From assembly GCF_004745595.1 (NCBI RefSeq), contig NZ_SRLH01000009.1:62001-126000 (forward strand): 64,000 nucleotides of DNA. Direction: 5' to 3'. Each line of letters opens with the position of its first letter. Position 1 is the first letter of the stretch. This document shows positions 8,054 to 15,692 of this stretch, piece after piece. Position numbers and translations under genes: made by a program. Under the pieces are notes generated by a model. It was not told the DNA's origin, did no database searches, and saw only the letters and a list, made by a program, of their open reading frames with translations. Source of the DNA: Flavobacterium humi. Its GTDB lineage: Bacteria > Bacteroidota > Bacteroidia > Flavobacteriales > Flavobacteriaceae.

Positions 8054-8563
8054 TTAACTTTTAATGGTTACTGGAATCCCGGAAACCATGAGCACGACCT
8101 TGTCTGCTTTTTTGGCCAGGTACTGGTTCATCCATCCCTGGAGTTCGGTAAATTTACGGCCGATATGTGTTTGCGCGTGGACGCCCATCCCTATTTCATT
8201 GGTAATGATGATAATGGTTGTGTTTTCCTGAAGGGCGACGGCCTCAAATTCAGCTTTGGCTTGTTCCAGGGATAATTCGACATCATTTGCGGTATCTACG
8301 AAAAAATTGGTCAGCCAAAGCGTCACACAATCAATAATGGCGGTTTTTCCTGAAAAATCAATTTCACTGATATGCTTCTCTTTTTCAATATTGATCCATC
8401 TGGCATCCCTTTCCTGCTGGTGCCGGTCAATCCTTTGCTGGAAATCTCCATCCCATTTCCGGGCTGTTGCCACATACATTGGAGTTTGCGAAAGCTCCAT
8501 CGCTATATTTTGAGCATAACTGCTTTTGCCGGAGCGCTCTCCTCCTGTTACTAAATAAATCAT
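8054..8563 (-). CDS. cobU: Adenosylcobinamide kinase / adenosylcobinamide-phosphate guanylyltransferase
   Basis: Cytoplasmic bifunctional enzyme of 169 residues that phosphorylates adenosylcobinamide and then attaches GMP from GTP. It starts MIYLVTGGERSGKSSYAQ, a P-loop diagnostic of CobU/CobP. It continues with MYVATARKWDGDFQQRI, containing the ATARxxD-type motif, RHQQERDARW, and TAIIDCVTLWLTNFF (Walker B region). Later NEIGMGVHAQT matches the family. It provides the salvage entry point for cobinamide, and its product feeds CobS. It follows the CWC/DUF5522 gene by 12 bp. Confidence 0.95.
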   Translation of the reverse strand: MIYLVTGGERSGKSSYAQNIAMELSQTPMYVATARKWDGDFQQRIDRHQQERDARWINIEKEKHISEIDFSGKTAIIDCVTLWLTNFFVDTANDVELSLEQAKAEFEAVALQENTTIIIITNEIGMGVHAQTHIGRKFTELQGWMNQYLAKKADKVVLMVSGIPVTIKS

Positions 8564-8575
8564 TCTTTTTAAATA

Positions 8576-8938
8576 TTAATAAGGGCAATGCCTGCATCCG
8601 TTTTGGCAGCAAAACCCTCTTTTTAAATGGTACCATGGTTTGAAAACATAGTTTCCGTTTTCTATATAATAATCAATCCCTTCGAGAAGATTTGTGGTTT
8701 CCGGAAGGTCTTTGGCTTTATTTCCAGGAGCCGTTTGGGGCGAAATCCCTGCCACATATTCGTCAATTTTAGCAGCACAGGCGCTTTTGAAACAAACCGG
8801 GCAAAGGCAATCAATCACATCTGAAGGACTGAAAATAGGCGGAAAACCATTGCACCAGCATTGTATCCCGGCCGGAGTATCGCCACAGTCAAATGCTATC
8901 CCGCATGTGGAGCAGTTTTTAACTTTTATAACATTCAT
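8576..8938 (-). CDS. Cys-rich CWC domain + DUF5522 fusion protein
   Basis: A small 120-residue protein with two Cys clusters. The N-terminal half (CSTCGIAFDCG ... IQCWC ... DCLCPVCF) resembles the cysteine-rich CWC domain. The C-terminal half (IDYYIENGNYVFKPWYHLK, then RGFCCQNGCRHCPY) matches the DUF5522 pattern with its terminal CCxxGCxHCPY. Both likely bind zinc or another metal (inference). It is the first gene of the B12 salvage operon, 12 bp before cobU. Its function is unknown, and its place in the operon may be coincidental. Confidence 0.82.
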   Translation of the reverse strand: MNVIKVKNCSTCGIAFDCGDTPAGIQCWCNGFPPIFSPSDVIDCLCPVCFKSACAAKIDEYVAGISPQTAPGNKAKDLPETTNLLEGIDYYIENGNYVFKPWYHLKRGFCCQNGCRHCPY

Positions 8939-8942
8939 TGGG

Positions 8943-8950
8943 TAAAGATA
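8943..8950 (-). promoter_or_regulatory. Weak -7 element for the B12 salvage operon
   Basis: Minus-strand TATCTTTA resembles the Bacteroidetes -7 motif TAnnTTTG, but it lies only a few bases from the start codon at 8938, so the transcript would be nearly leaderless. No clear -33 TTG is seen, and no cobalamin riboswitch fits in the 102-bp divergent gap. Confidence 0.3.
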
Positions 8951-9011
8951 GTAGTATTTCTCCTTTTTAGGAAGCGATAAAATCAGGTAAGAAATTTTCT
9001 AAAAATTCTGC

Positions 9012-9019
9012 TACCTTTG
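9012..9019 (+). promoter_or_regulatory. -7 promoter element for btuFCD
   Basis: TACCTTTG is an exact match to the Bacteroidetes primary sigma -7 motif TAnnTTTG. It lies 21 bases before the ATG at 9041, which supports that start over the upstream TTG at 9017. Confidence 0.55.
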
Positions 9020-9040
9020 TTCCTGTTGAAAATAATACAC

Positions 9041-10180
9041 ATGAAAACCTTCTTTTATAAAATTATCCTTTGCACTTTTTTTGTTGCTTTTGCCGGTTGC
9101 AGGAAAAACGAAAAAACAGGGCAGGCAGCCATTACAAAACAAAATACCATCGAATATGCCAGCGGATTATCCTTGTATGAGTACGATGGTTACACGGTTG
9201 TAAAAGTGAGCAATGCCTGGCCCAATGCGGAAAAGGATTTTACGTATGTCCTAAAAGAAAAAAACGGCATTGTCCCGGACAGCTTGTCAAAATACACTTC
9301 CATTGCGGTTCCTTTAGAATCTGTCGTGGTCACTTCAACTACAAACATCCCTTTTCTGGAAATGCTGGGCGTGGAAAACAAACTGACCGGATTTCCGCAT
9401 ACCGATTATATTTCTTCGGAAAAAACCCGCCGACTGATTGATAAAGGATTGGTTAAAAATGTGGGGCAGAACGAAAAACTCAACATGGAGCAATTGATTG
9501 ATATTGCACCGGAACTGATCATCACTTTTGGGGTAGACAACAACAACCCGATGATTGACAATTTGCAGAAAAGCGGGCTAAAAGTAATGATCCAGGCCGA
9601 TTGGATGGAACAATCTCCTCTTGGGAAGGCAGAATGGATCAAACTCTACGGAGCACTTTTCGGTAAGGAAAAAGAAGCCAAAACGCTTTTTGACGGCATT
9701 GTGAAAAATTATAAAGACGCTCTTTTATCGGTTAAGGATTCCAAAGCTGAAACGACCGTCCTTTACGGATCGATGTACCAGGACCAATGGTTCGTGGCCA
9801 AAGGAAACAGCTGGGTTGCCCAATTCCTGCGGGATGCCAAGTCCGATTATCTTTGGAAAGAAGTAGAAGGAACGGGCAGTTTAGGCTTGTCTTTTGAAGA
9901 CATCCTGGACAAAGCCAAAAACGCCGGATGCTGGATAGCGGCCGGGACCTACCAATCATTGGCCGAATTGGAAAAAACCAATCCCCATTACAATCAGTTT
10001 GATGCTTTCAAAAATAAAAACGTCTATACTTTCGAATCAAAACTCGGAGCTACCGGAGGAACGGTTTATTATGAGTTGGGGCCGAGCCGTCCGGATTTGG
10101 TACTGAAAGACTACATCAAGATCTTCCACCCTGAATTATTGCCCGGTTACACCTTAACTTTTGCCCAAAAACTAAACTAA
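9041..10180 (+). CDS. btuF: ABC transporter substrate-binding lipoprotein, BtuF-like
   Basis: Periplasmic binding component of 379 residues. The signal peptide ends in the lipobox FAGC, so it is likely a lipoprotein. The periplasmic binding domain shows FLEMLGVENKLTGFPHTDY, LNMEQLIDIAPELIITFG and GASYxx-like segments of the FecB/BtuF family. It is transcribed divergently from the cobU operon and is followed after 1 bp by the permease gene. Cobalamin or cobinamide as ligand is inferred from the neighbourhood; many siderophore-binding proteins share this fold. Confidence 0.85.
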   Translation: MKTFFYKIILCTFFVAFAGCRKNEKTGQAAITKQNTIEYASGLSLYEYDGYTVVKVSNAWPNAEKDFTYVLKEKNGIVPDSLSKYTSIAVPLESVVVTSTTNIPFLEMLGVENKLTGFPHTDYISSEKTRRLIDKGLVKNVGQNEKLNMEQLIDIAPELIITFGVDNNNPMIDNLQKSGLKVMIQADWMEQSPLGKAEWIKLYGALFGKEKEAKTLFDGIVKNYKDALLSVKDSKAETTVLYGSMYQDQWFVAKGNSWVAQFLRDAKSDYLWKEVEGTGSLGLSFEDILDKAKNAGCWIAAGTYQSLAELEKTNPHYNQFDAFKNKNVYTFESKLGATGGTVYYELGPSRPDLVLKDYIKIFHPELLPGYTLTFAQKLN

Positions 10181-10181
10181 A

Positions 10182-11210
10182 TTGCCCAATAACACTAGAA
10201 ATAAGGCCCTTTTCCTGATGCTTTCTTTAGGCACCCTGCTGTTGTTTTTTACCAATATCAGCTTGGGTTCCGTAACCATTCCGTTTAAGGAGGTTTTCCA
10301 CAGCCTGACGGGAGGCGAAGTATCCAAACAGGCTTGGGAATATATTATCGTCAATTACAGGCTGCCGAAAGCCATTACCGCGATTTTGGCCGGAATGGGG
10401 CTTTCCATCAGCGGATTACTGATGCAAACGTTGTTCCGTAACCCTTTGGCCGGTCCTTATGTCCTGGGGTTGAGTTCCGGGTCGAGTTTAGGGGTTGCCT
10501 TTGTCATTTTAGGTTCTTCGTTTTTACCTCCAATCCTGAATTCCGTATTATTGTCTTCTTACGGTATCGTGCTTGCCTCCACCCTGGGCAGTTTTTTTGT
10601 CCTGCTAATGGTCCTGATCGTTTCACAACGGCTAAAGGATACTATGGCCATCCTTATCGTAGGTTTGATGTTCGGAAGTTTTACCAGTGCCATCGTAGGA
10701 GTGTTGACCTATTTTAGTTCGGCTGAGCAATTACAGAAATTTACCTTTTGGTCGTTAGGGAATTTAGGCAACCTATCCTGGACATCCATTGTGGTATTAA
10801 CCATTGCCGTAAGTTTGGGCTTAACCATGGGTATATTCAGCATCAAACCTTTAAATGCTTTGCTTTTAGGGGAAAATTATGCCAAAAGCCTGGGTATAAA
10901 TTATAAGAAATCCCGTTTTGTCATCATTTTTGCCACCAGCATCCTGGCAGGAAGCATCACAGCCTTTGCAGGCCCTATCGCTTTTGTAGGACTGGCGGTT
11001 CCGCATATGGCAAAATTATTGTTCCAGACCAGCAACCATTTCATTTTATATTGGAGCACGCTCCTTATCGGGGCTTCCATCATGCTGCTTTGCGATGTTA
11101 TTTCCCAAATGCCGGGAACCAGTGTTACGCTGCCCATAAATGCGATAACTTCGATTATTGGCGCTCCGGTGGTGATTTGGCTTTTAATCCGAAAACGAAA
11201 TTACAGCTAA
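10182..11210 (+). CDS. btuC: ABC transporter permease, BtuC/FecCD family
   Basis: Inner-membrane permease of 342 residues with about ten hydrophobic segments. ISGLLMQTLFRNPLAGPYVL and GLSSGSSLGVA are the classic BtuC/FecCD signature, and AGPIAFVGLAVPHMAK is the conserved coupling region that contacts the ATPase. The start is a TTG at 10182, one base after the btuF stop; an ATG at 10218 would cut into the first membrane segment. It is translationally linked with btuF and btuD (1-bp gaps). The importer role for corrinoids is inferred from context. Confidence 0.88.
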   Translation: MPNNTRNKALFLMLSLGTLLLFFTNISLGSVTIPFKEVFHSLTGGEVSKQAWEYIIVNYRLPKAITAILAGMGLSISGLLMQTLFRNPLAGPYVLGLSSGSSLGVAFVILGSSFLPPILNSVLLSSYGIVLASTLGSFFVLLMVLIVSQRLKDTMAILIVGLMFGSFTSAIVGVLTYFSSAEQLQKFTFWSLGNLGNLSWTSIVVLTIAVSLGLTMGIFSIKPLNALLLGENYAKSLGINYKKSRFVIIFATSILAGSITAFAGPIAFVGLAVPHMAKLLFQTSNHFILYWSTLLIGASIMLLCDVISQMPGTSVTLPINAITSIIGAPVVIWLLIRKRNYS

Positions 11211-11211
11211 T

Positions 11212-11997
11212 ATGGCCCAACCGAAAAACATCGTATCCACTTCCGGCCTGTCCATTGGTTACAAAACCAAAAAAACGGCTGTGGCTATTGCCGAGAACCT
11301 TACGTTCCAGTTCGGGGAAAGCAAACTCATCACCTTAATTGGAGCCAACGGGATTGGTAAATCGACGCTTTTGCGGACATTGACCGGACTGCAGAAACCG
11401 CTTTCAGGAGACGTCTTCCTCAATGGGAAAAACATCCAGGAATATTCAGCATCGGATTTGGCCCAAAACCTTAGTATGGTTTTAACCGAAAAATTACCGC
11501 CAAGCAATTTATCTGTTTTTGAACTCGTCGCTTTGGGAAGGCAACCGTATACGAATTGGATAGGAAAATTGGCTCCTTTGGATATCGAAAAAATCATCCG
11601 TGCCATCCAACTTACCGAAATTGAACATCTCGCCGAAAAAAAACACCACGAAATAAGTGACGGGCAATTGCAAAAAGTCTTAATCGCAAGGGCTTTGGCA
11701 CAAGACACACCACTTATCATACTTGACGAACCGACAACGCACCTGGATTTGCTGCATAAAGTCTCCTTGTTCAAATTACTTAAGAAGCTAACGGAAGAAA
11801 CCGGGAAATGCATTCTTTTTTCCACGCATGATATTGACCTTGCCATCCAGTTAAGTGATGAAATGGTGGTCATGACCCAAGGAAAAGTTGTCCAGGGACA
11901 GCCTTGTAATTTGATTGAGCAGGGTGTTTTCAATTCTTTATTCCAGGATGAAAATATTGTTTTTGACAGCCAGAAAGGGAAATTCCTTTTTAAATAA
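11212..11997 (+). CDS. btuD: ABC transporter ATP-binding protein, BtuD-like
   Basis: Cytoplasmic ATPase of 261 residues that powers the BtuC-like permease. Visible are the Walker A GANGIGKST, a signature motif ISDGQLQK (Asp where LSGGQ usually has Gly), and the Walker B LIILDEPTTHLDL followed by the switch His in STHDIDLA. It begins one base after btuC and closes the btuFCD operon. The family includes heme and siderophore ATPases, so the substrate assignment rests on the B12 neighbours. Confidence 0.88.
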   Translation: MAQPKNIVSTSGLSIGYKTKKTAVAIAENLTFQFGESKLITLIGANGIGKSTLLRTLTGLQKPLSGDVFLNGKNIQEYSASDLAQNLSMVLTEKLPPSNLSVFELVALGRQPYTNWIGKLAPLDIEKIIRAIQLTEIEHLAEKKHHEISDGQLQKVLIARALAQDTPLIILDEPTTHLDLLHKVSLFKLLKKLTEETGKCILFSTHDIDLAIQLSDEMVVMTQGKVVQGQPCNLIEQGVFNSLFQDENIVFDSQKGKFLFK

Positions 11998-12061
11998 TTA
12001 GTATTTATTTTACATTTTTGTGGGATTAAAGCTTTATTTTTATACTTCAAAATCCTTTTTT

Positions 12062-12826
12062 ATGAAACTACTCATCACCACAATACTACTGGCAGCGGGG
12101 CTTACCGCCCAGTCACAGCTAAAACCTGTCCTTTATTCGGATGGCAATCAAAAACTGGAAGGCTTATTGGCCACTCCCGCAAAGGCCAATGCTCAAAAAG
12201 CCGGTGTCCTGGTCCTGCCGGCCTGGATGGGAATTGAAAACAATGCCAGGGAAAATGCTGCCAATCTTGCCAAACTGGGTTACATTGCCTTTGTGGCCGA
12301 TATTTACGGAGTGGATAAAAGGCCTGCCAATACTAAAGAAGCAGGGCAAATAGCCGGTTATTTCAAAACCAATTACGCCGAATATCAAAAAAGGATACAA
12401 CTGGCGTTGGACCAATTGATCAAAGCTGGTGCCAATCCTGATAAAATTGCCATTATCGGTTATTGTTTCGGAGGTAGCGGAGCCATTGAAGCCGCCCGTG
12501 CCAACTTTAAGGTAAACGGGGTCGTATCCTTCCATGGTGGTTTGGGCCGCGATGCTTCCCGTGCCATTGAACCGATAAAACCAAAAGTACTGGTCCTTCA
12601 CGGAGCTGATGATTTTTATATTTCAGAAGCAGAAATCAAGGCTTTCCAGGACGAAATGCGGACAGCAAAAGCAGATTGGCAAATGAATTATTATGCAGAT
12701 GCTGTCCATGCTTTTACCCATAAAGATGCCGGAAACGATAAAAGCAAAGGAGCGGCCTATAACGAAAAAGCGGCCAAACGTTCCTGGCAGGCCATGCTGG
12801 ATTTTTTTAACGAGATTTTCGGGTAA
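12062..12826 (+). CDS. Secreted dienelactone hydrolase family protein
   Basis: Alpha/beta hydrolase of 254 residues. The ATG at 12062 opens a signal peptide (MKLLITTILLAAGLTAQS), so the protein is probably periplasmic. The nucleophile elbow is GYCFGGSG (a Cys nucleophile, as in dienelactone hydrolase), the acid is in VLHGADDFYI, and the catalytic His is in DAVHAFTH. The natural substrate is unknown; this family is common in Bacteroidetes with no proven role in aromatic degradation. Its stop abuts the stop of the convergent acyltransferase gene with no spacing. Confidence 0.85.
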   Translation: MKLLITTILLAAGLTAQSQLKPVLYSDGNQKLEGLLATPAKANAQKAGVLVLPAWMGIENNARENAANLAKLGYIAFVADIYGVDKRPANTKEAGQIAGYFKTNYAEYQKRIQLALDQLIKAGANPDKIAIIGYCFGGSGAIEAARANFKVNGVVSFHGGLGRDASRAIEPIKPKVLVLHGADDFYISEAEIKAFQDEMRTAKADWQMNYYADAVHAFTHKDAGNDKSKGAAYNEKAAKRSWQAMLDFFNEIFG

Positions 12827-13795
12827 TTACAAAAACCAGGGGAATTTGCGGTTTATTTTTTCAATAAGCCACCAGGAAACTAGTGCCAGGAGGCTAATCA
12901 GGACATATTTGAGCACTATATATTCAAATGTTTTTTGAGGCAGGAATTCGTACACGAGCCTGATGCAATACGGATGGCAAAGATAAACACCAAGAGACAG
13001 AGTAGTATTGAATTGCAGGGTTGTCATGGCTTTCGATTCATTGACGATGCTGAATAAAACCATGCAAAAAGGGATCAGCAGCAGTAAAAAATCCAATGCT
13101 TTCACGTGGATCGAATAATAAAAATACGTTTCCGCGAGCAATCCGATACAAAGCGGGAAAAACAGCCCATTCAACCTGGCGGCGGTAGTTTTCCATTGTT
13201 CGTATAAAACCCCGATCAGCATGCACGGGAAAGCAAAAAACAGGAAGTTCCGGGTGGTTCCCATATACTGATAGATATCAGTCCATATCTTGTACGGTTT
13301 CAATACTTCCGACTGGACCAGGATTTGGAAGCCATAACCGAAAAACAACAATCCTACAATCAGCAGCCCTTTCGTCCTTAGACTCCAATTCCGGGTAACA
13401 TACAACAGCCCCACCGCTAAAACGGTAGCGAAAAGATACCACAAATGCCAGTATCCGAAAACAAGTTTCAAGACAGCGTCAGATAACGGAAACCTTCCCA
13501 AACGGTAAAAACGGATCAAGTCCGGCAGGTACAATAGCTGCCACACCAGATAAAGGAACAGAATCCGTTTGGCATATTTGGCCAGGTATATGGTATCATC
13601 GAGCTTATTCCGCAGGAAATACCCCGAAATGATAAAGAATGTGGGCACCGCAATACGGGTAATGCCGTTGGCGATTTCGTAGGAAAGGATACCGCGGATG
13701 CCTTCTAATTTAACAACGGGAAAGATATGCAATGCAATAACCAGAAAGGCCATCAGGATTTTCAAAACATCGATATTGCTGTTTCTGGCTGACAT
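12827..13795 (-). CDS. Acyltransferase 3 family membrane protein
   Basis: Integral membrane O-acyltransferase-like protein of 322 residues with about ten hydrophobic segments. It opens SARNSNIDVLKILMAFLVIALH (the conserved early-His region) and has TFFIISGYFLRNK, both typical of the acyltransferase 3 family (OafA/WecH/IcaC type). Such proteins acylate surface sugars or lipids. No glycan genes lie beside it, so the acceptor cannot be named. It converges on the dienelactone hydrolase gene. Confidence 0.85.
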   Translation of the reverse strand: MSARNSNIDVLKILMAFLVIALHIFPVVKLEGIRGILSYEIANGITRIAVPTFFIISGYFLRNKLDDTIYLAKYAKRILFLYLVWQLLYLPDLIRFYRLGRFPLSDAVLKLVFGYWHLWYLFATVLAVGLLYVTRNWSLRTKGLLIVGLLFFGYGFQILVQSEVLKPYKIWTDIYQYMGTTRNFLFFAFPCMLIGVLYEQWKTTAARLNGLFFPLCIGLLAETYFYYSIHVKALDFLLLLIPFCMVLFSIVNESKAMTTLQFNTTLSLGVYLCHPYCIRLVYEFLPQKTFEYIVLKYVLISLLALVSWWLIEKINRKFPWFL

Positions 13796-13831
13796 ATAGT
13801 TGTAAAAGGTAAGGCAAGATAAGCAAAAGAT

Positions 13832-14284
13832 TTATTTCAGCCCAATTTGCCTTCTTGCTTCCCCAACCACAAAAGCGACCGAGTTGGCGATATTGTAACT
13901 TCTGATCAGCGGGGACATGGGAATGGTCAGGTGGTTTTCGAACAAAGCCAATACCTCAGCTCCCAAACCTACACTTTCTTTTCCGAAAACCAGCCAGTCA
14001 CCCTCTTCAAACTGCACATCATAATACGATTTGACAGCGTGGGAACTCATCAGGAAAACTCTTGATTTATCTGGGATTTGTTCCATCCATTGGGTTACAT
14101 TCTGGTATTGATGCCAATCCAGGTGTACCCAATAATCCAATCCGGACCTCTTGAGGTTTTTGTCGTTGATTTCAAATCCAAACGGATGGATCAGATGGAG
14201 CCTGTTTCCGGTTCCTACGCACAAACGGCCGATATTTCCGGTATTATTAGGAATTTCCGGTTCTACTAAAACGATATTAAGCAT
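13832..14284 (-). CDS. trmL: tRNA (cytidine/uridine-34 2'-O)-methyltransferase TrmL-type
   Basis: SPOUT-fold methyltransferase of 150 residues. MLNIVLVEPEIPNNTGNIGR is the conserved TrmL/YibK N-terminus, with LIHPFGF following. The SAM-binding knot is represented by LVFGKESVGLG and IPMSPLIRSYNIANSVAFVV. TrmL methylates the wobble ribose of two leucine tRNAs in E. coli, and the same role is assumed here. It lies just downstream of the pseudouridine synthase gene, so two RNA modification genes may share a transcript. Confidence 0.93.
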   Translation of the reverse strand: MLNIVLVEPEIPNNTGNIGRLCVGTGNRLHLIHPFGFEINDKNLKRSGLDYWVHLDWHQYQNVTQWMEQIPDKSRVFLMSSHAVKSYYDVQFEEGDWLVFGKESVGLGAEVLALFENHLTIPMSPLIRSYNIANSVAFVVGEARRQIGLK

Positions 14285-14301
14285 ATGATAATGTGGTAAT
14301 G

Positions 14302-14880
14302 TTATTCGGGTATTTCAAAATGAGGCACTTCCAAAACTTCTCCGGCCTTCAAGTGGTGCAATGCTATGCTCCCTATACGGATCCTCACCAGCCGCAAAGT
14401 GGGAAATCCTACGGCAGCAGTCATCTTCCTGACCTGGCGGAATTTGCCTTCGGTTAGGGTAACGGACACCCAGCTCGTAGGCCCGTGGCGCTCGTCCCGG
14501 ATCTTTCTTCCTTCCCCGATACTTGCCGGCAATTGGGTTATGATTTCAGATTCGCAGGGCTTGGTGGTGTAGCGGATGCCTTTGAAACCGATTTCGACTC
14601 CTTTTTTCAGGGTTTCAACAGCTTGTGGGGTGATGATCCCATCTACTTGGGCCAGGTATTCTTTTTCGATGGTTTTACTGCGGATGATCTCGCTCATCAT
14701 GCCATCGGTGGTAAGGAGCAGCAATCCTTCCGAATCCTCATCGAGCCGCCCTATGGCCATGGTTCCTTCGGGAAAATCATACAGCTCTCCCAATTTCTTT
14801 TTAGGGCGCTTCTTTTCATAAACGAACTGGCTTAAATAGCCGTGAGGCTTGTGGAGGATAAAATGATGATGGGGTTTCAT
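14302..14880 (-). CDS. RsuA/RluE-family rRNA pseudouridine synthase
   Basis: Pseudouridine synthase of 192 residues. HFILHKPHGYLSQFV opens the catalytic domain, and GRLDEDSEGLLLLTTDG contains the catalytic Asp in the GRLDxDxEGL motif. RQVRKMTAAVGFPTLRLVRI is the conserved C-terminal block. The small size and lack of an N-terminal S4 domain resemble E. coli RluE, which modifies 23S rRNA, but the exact target site is not deducible. It is followed after 17 bp by trmL. Confidence 0.9.
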   Translation of the reverse strand: MKPHHHFILHKPHGYLSQFVYEKKRPKKKLGELYDFPEGTMAIGRLDEDSEGLLLLTTDGMMSEIIRSKTIEKEYLAQVDGIITPQAVETLKKGVEIGFKGIRYTTKPCESEIITQLPASIGEGRKIRDERHGPTSWVSVTLTEGKFRQVRKMTAAVGFPTLRLVRIRIGSIALHHLKAGEVLEVPHFEIPE

Positions 14881-14931
14881 GGGGTAAAAATACGAATTCT
14901 TTCTTGTACTTTTTTCTTGCTTTTCTTTTTA

Positions 14932-15335
14932 AGGGCGAAGTGGGTGGCTTGGAAAGACTGTGCTTACAATCCTTGTCATTCCGACGTTAGGAGGAACCTC
15001 CGCAAGTATTTCTTTCTTGTACTTTTTTCTTACTTTTCTTTTGTCTTGACACAAACCGAAGCATGAGGTTCAGTGAACACCGATGAAAATAAATGTACGG
15101 TGAACTAAAAGAAACAAAAGGTCAAGCTTGATTTTCTTTTGTCTTGACACAAAAGAAACAAAAAGTCAAGCCTGCACATCATAATCCTGAAAACTACCGC
15201 GTCATTGCGCTCCACGTCCCGAACCGCTCGTCGTTCCTCCTCGACTATGCGGAACGCTGCCGCTTCATGACTTGTTGTTTTCTACGAATTATGCTGTGAG
15301 GGCGAAGTGGAGGGCGTGGTAAGATAGATATGGAT
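14932..15335. repeat. Degenerate repeat fragments upstream of array B
   Basis: Part of a gene-free stretch (14881-15687). It holds reverse-complement pieces of the dispersed 220-bp module (AGGGCGAAGTGG... at 14932 and 15300), a GTCATTCCGACG arm at 14973-15000, and a directly repeated TCTTTTGTCTTGACACAAA at about 15031 and 15131. These look like decayed or nested copies of the same elements seen at 3.6 kb and 32 kb. No coding potential is apparent. Confidence 0.65.
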
Positions 15336-15336
15336 A

Positions 15337-15530
15337 GATCACGAAATATTCGACTACATCAACCAAATAAAGAATTACATCAGCGAAGTAAGCATTTACA
15401 TCAGTGAAATGAGCAATTACATCACGAAATATTCGATTACATCAACGAAATAAAGAATTACATCAGTGAAATGAGCAATTACATCAGTGAAATGAACAAT
15501 TACATCACGAAAAATGCTCTTACATCAATG
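15337..15530 (-). repeat. Tandem array of 20-21 bp units (array B, inverted copy)
   Basis: About nine units which on the minus strand read GATGTAATTGCTCATTTCAC and its variants, the same family as array A. The shorter CACGAAATATTCG-type units also occur here. Array B is followed by the same flank as array A (TAATAAGTAATGTGAGAGGT, then ATTATTTATAATCTTGTC), in the opposite orientation. Confidence 0.88.
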
Positions 15531-15570
15531 TAATAAGTAATGTGAGAGGTAACGTAAATTATTTATAATC

Positions 15571-15632
15571 TTGTCATTCCGACGAAGGAGGAATCTCAAC
15601 TTACAAAGGTTCCTCCTTCGTCGGAATGACAA
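15571..15632. repeat. REP-like perfect inverted repeat
   Basis: A 23-bp arm (TTGTCATTCCGACGAAGGAG plus GAA) and its exact complement at 15610-15632, separated by 16 bases. It directly abuts the array B flank. The same arms with other loops occur at 30.8 kb and 32 kb, so this is a dispersed palindromic element and not a dedicated terminator. Confidence 0.9.
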
Positions 15633-15658
15633 AGAGGACGTGGTAAGATTGGTTTTTA

Positions 15659-15692
15659 ATTAGCGAATTAACTAATAATCAAATTCGCTAAT
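15659..15692 (-). terminator. Hairpin overlapping the stop of the AraC-type gene
   Basis: ATTAGCGAATT and its exact complement AATTCGCTAAT are separated by 12 bases. The stop codon of the regulator gene lies inside the stem. The minus-strand tail is TAAAAACC, not a U-run, so intrinsic termination is uncertain. Confidence 0.4.

Noticed and set aside
8939..9040. Cobalamin riboswitch between the divergent cob and btuFCD operons
   Set aside because: The 102-bp gap is too short, and none of the conserved riboswitch blocks is present.
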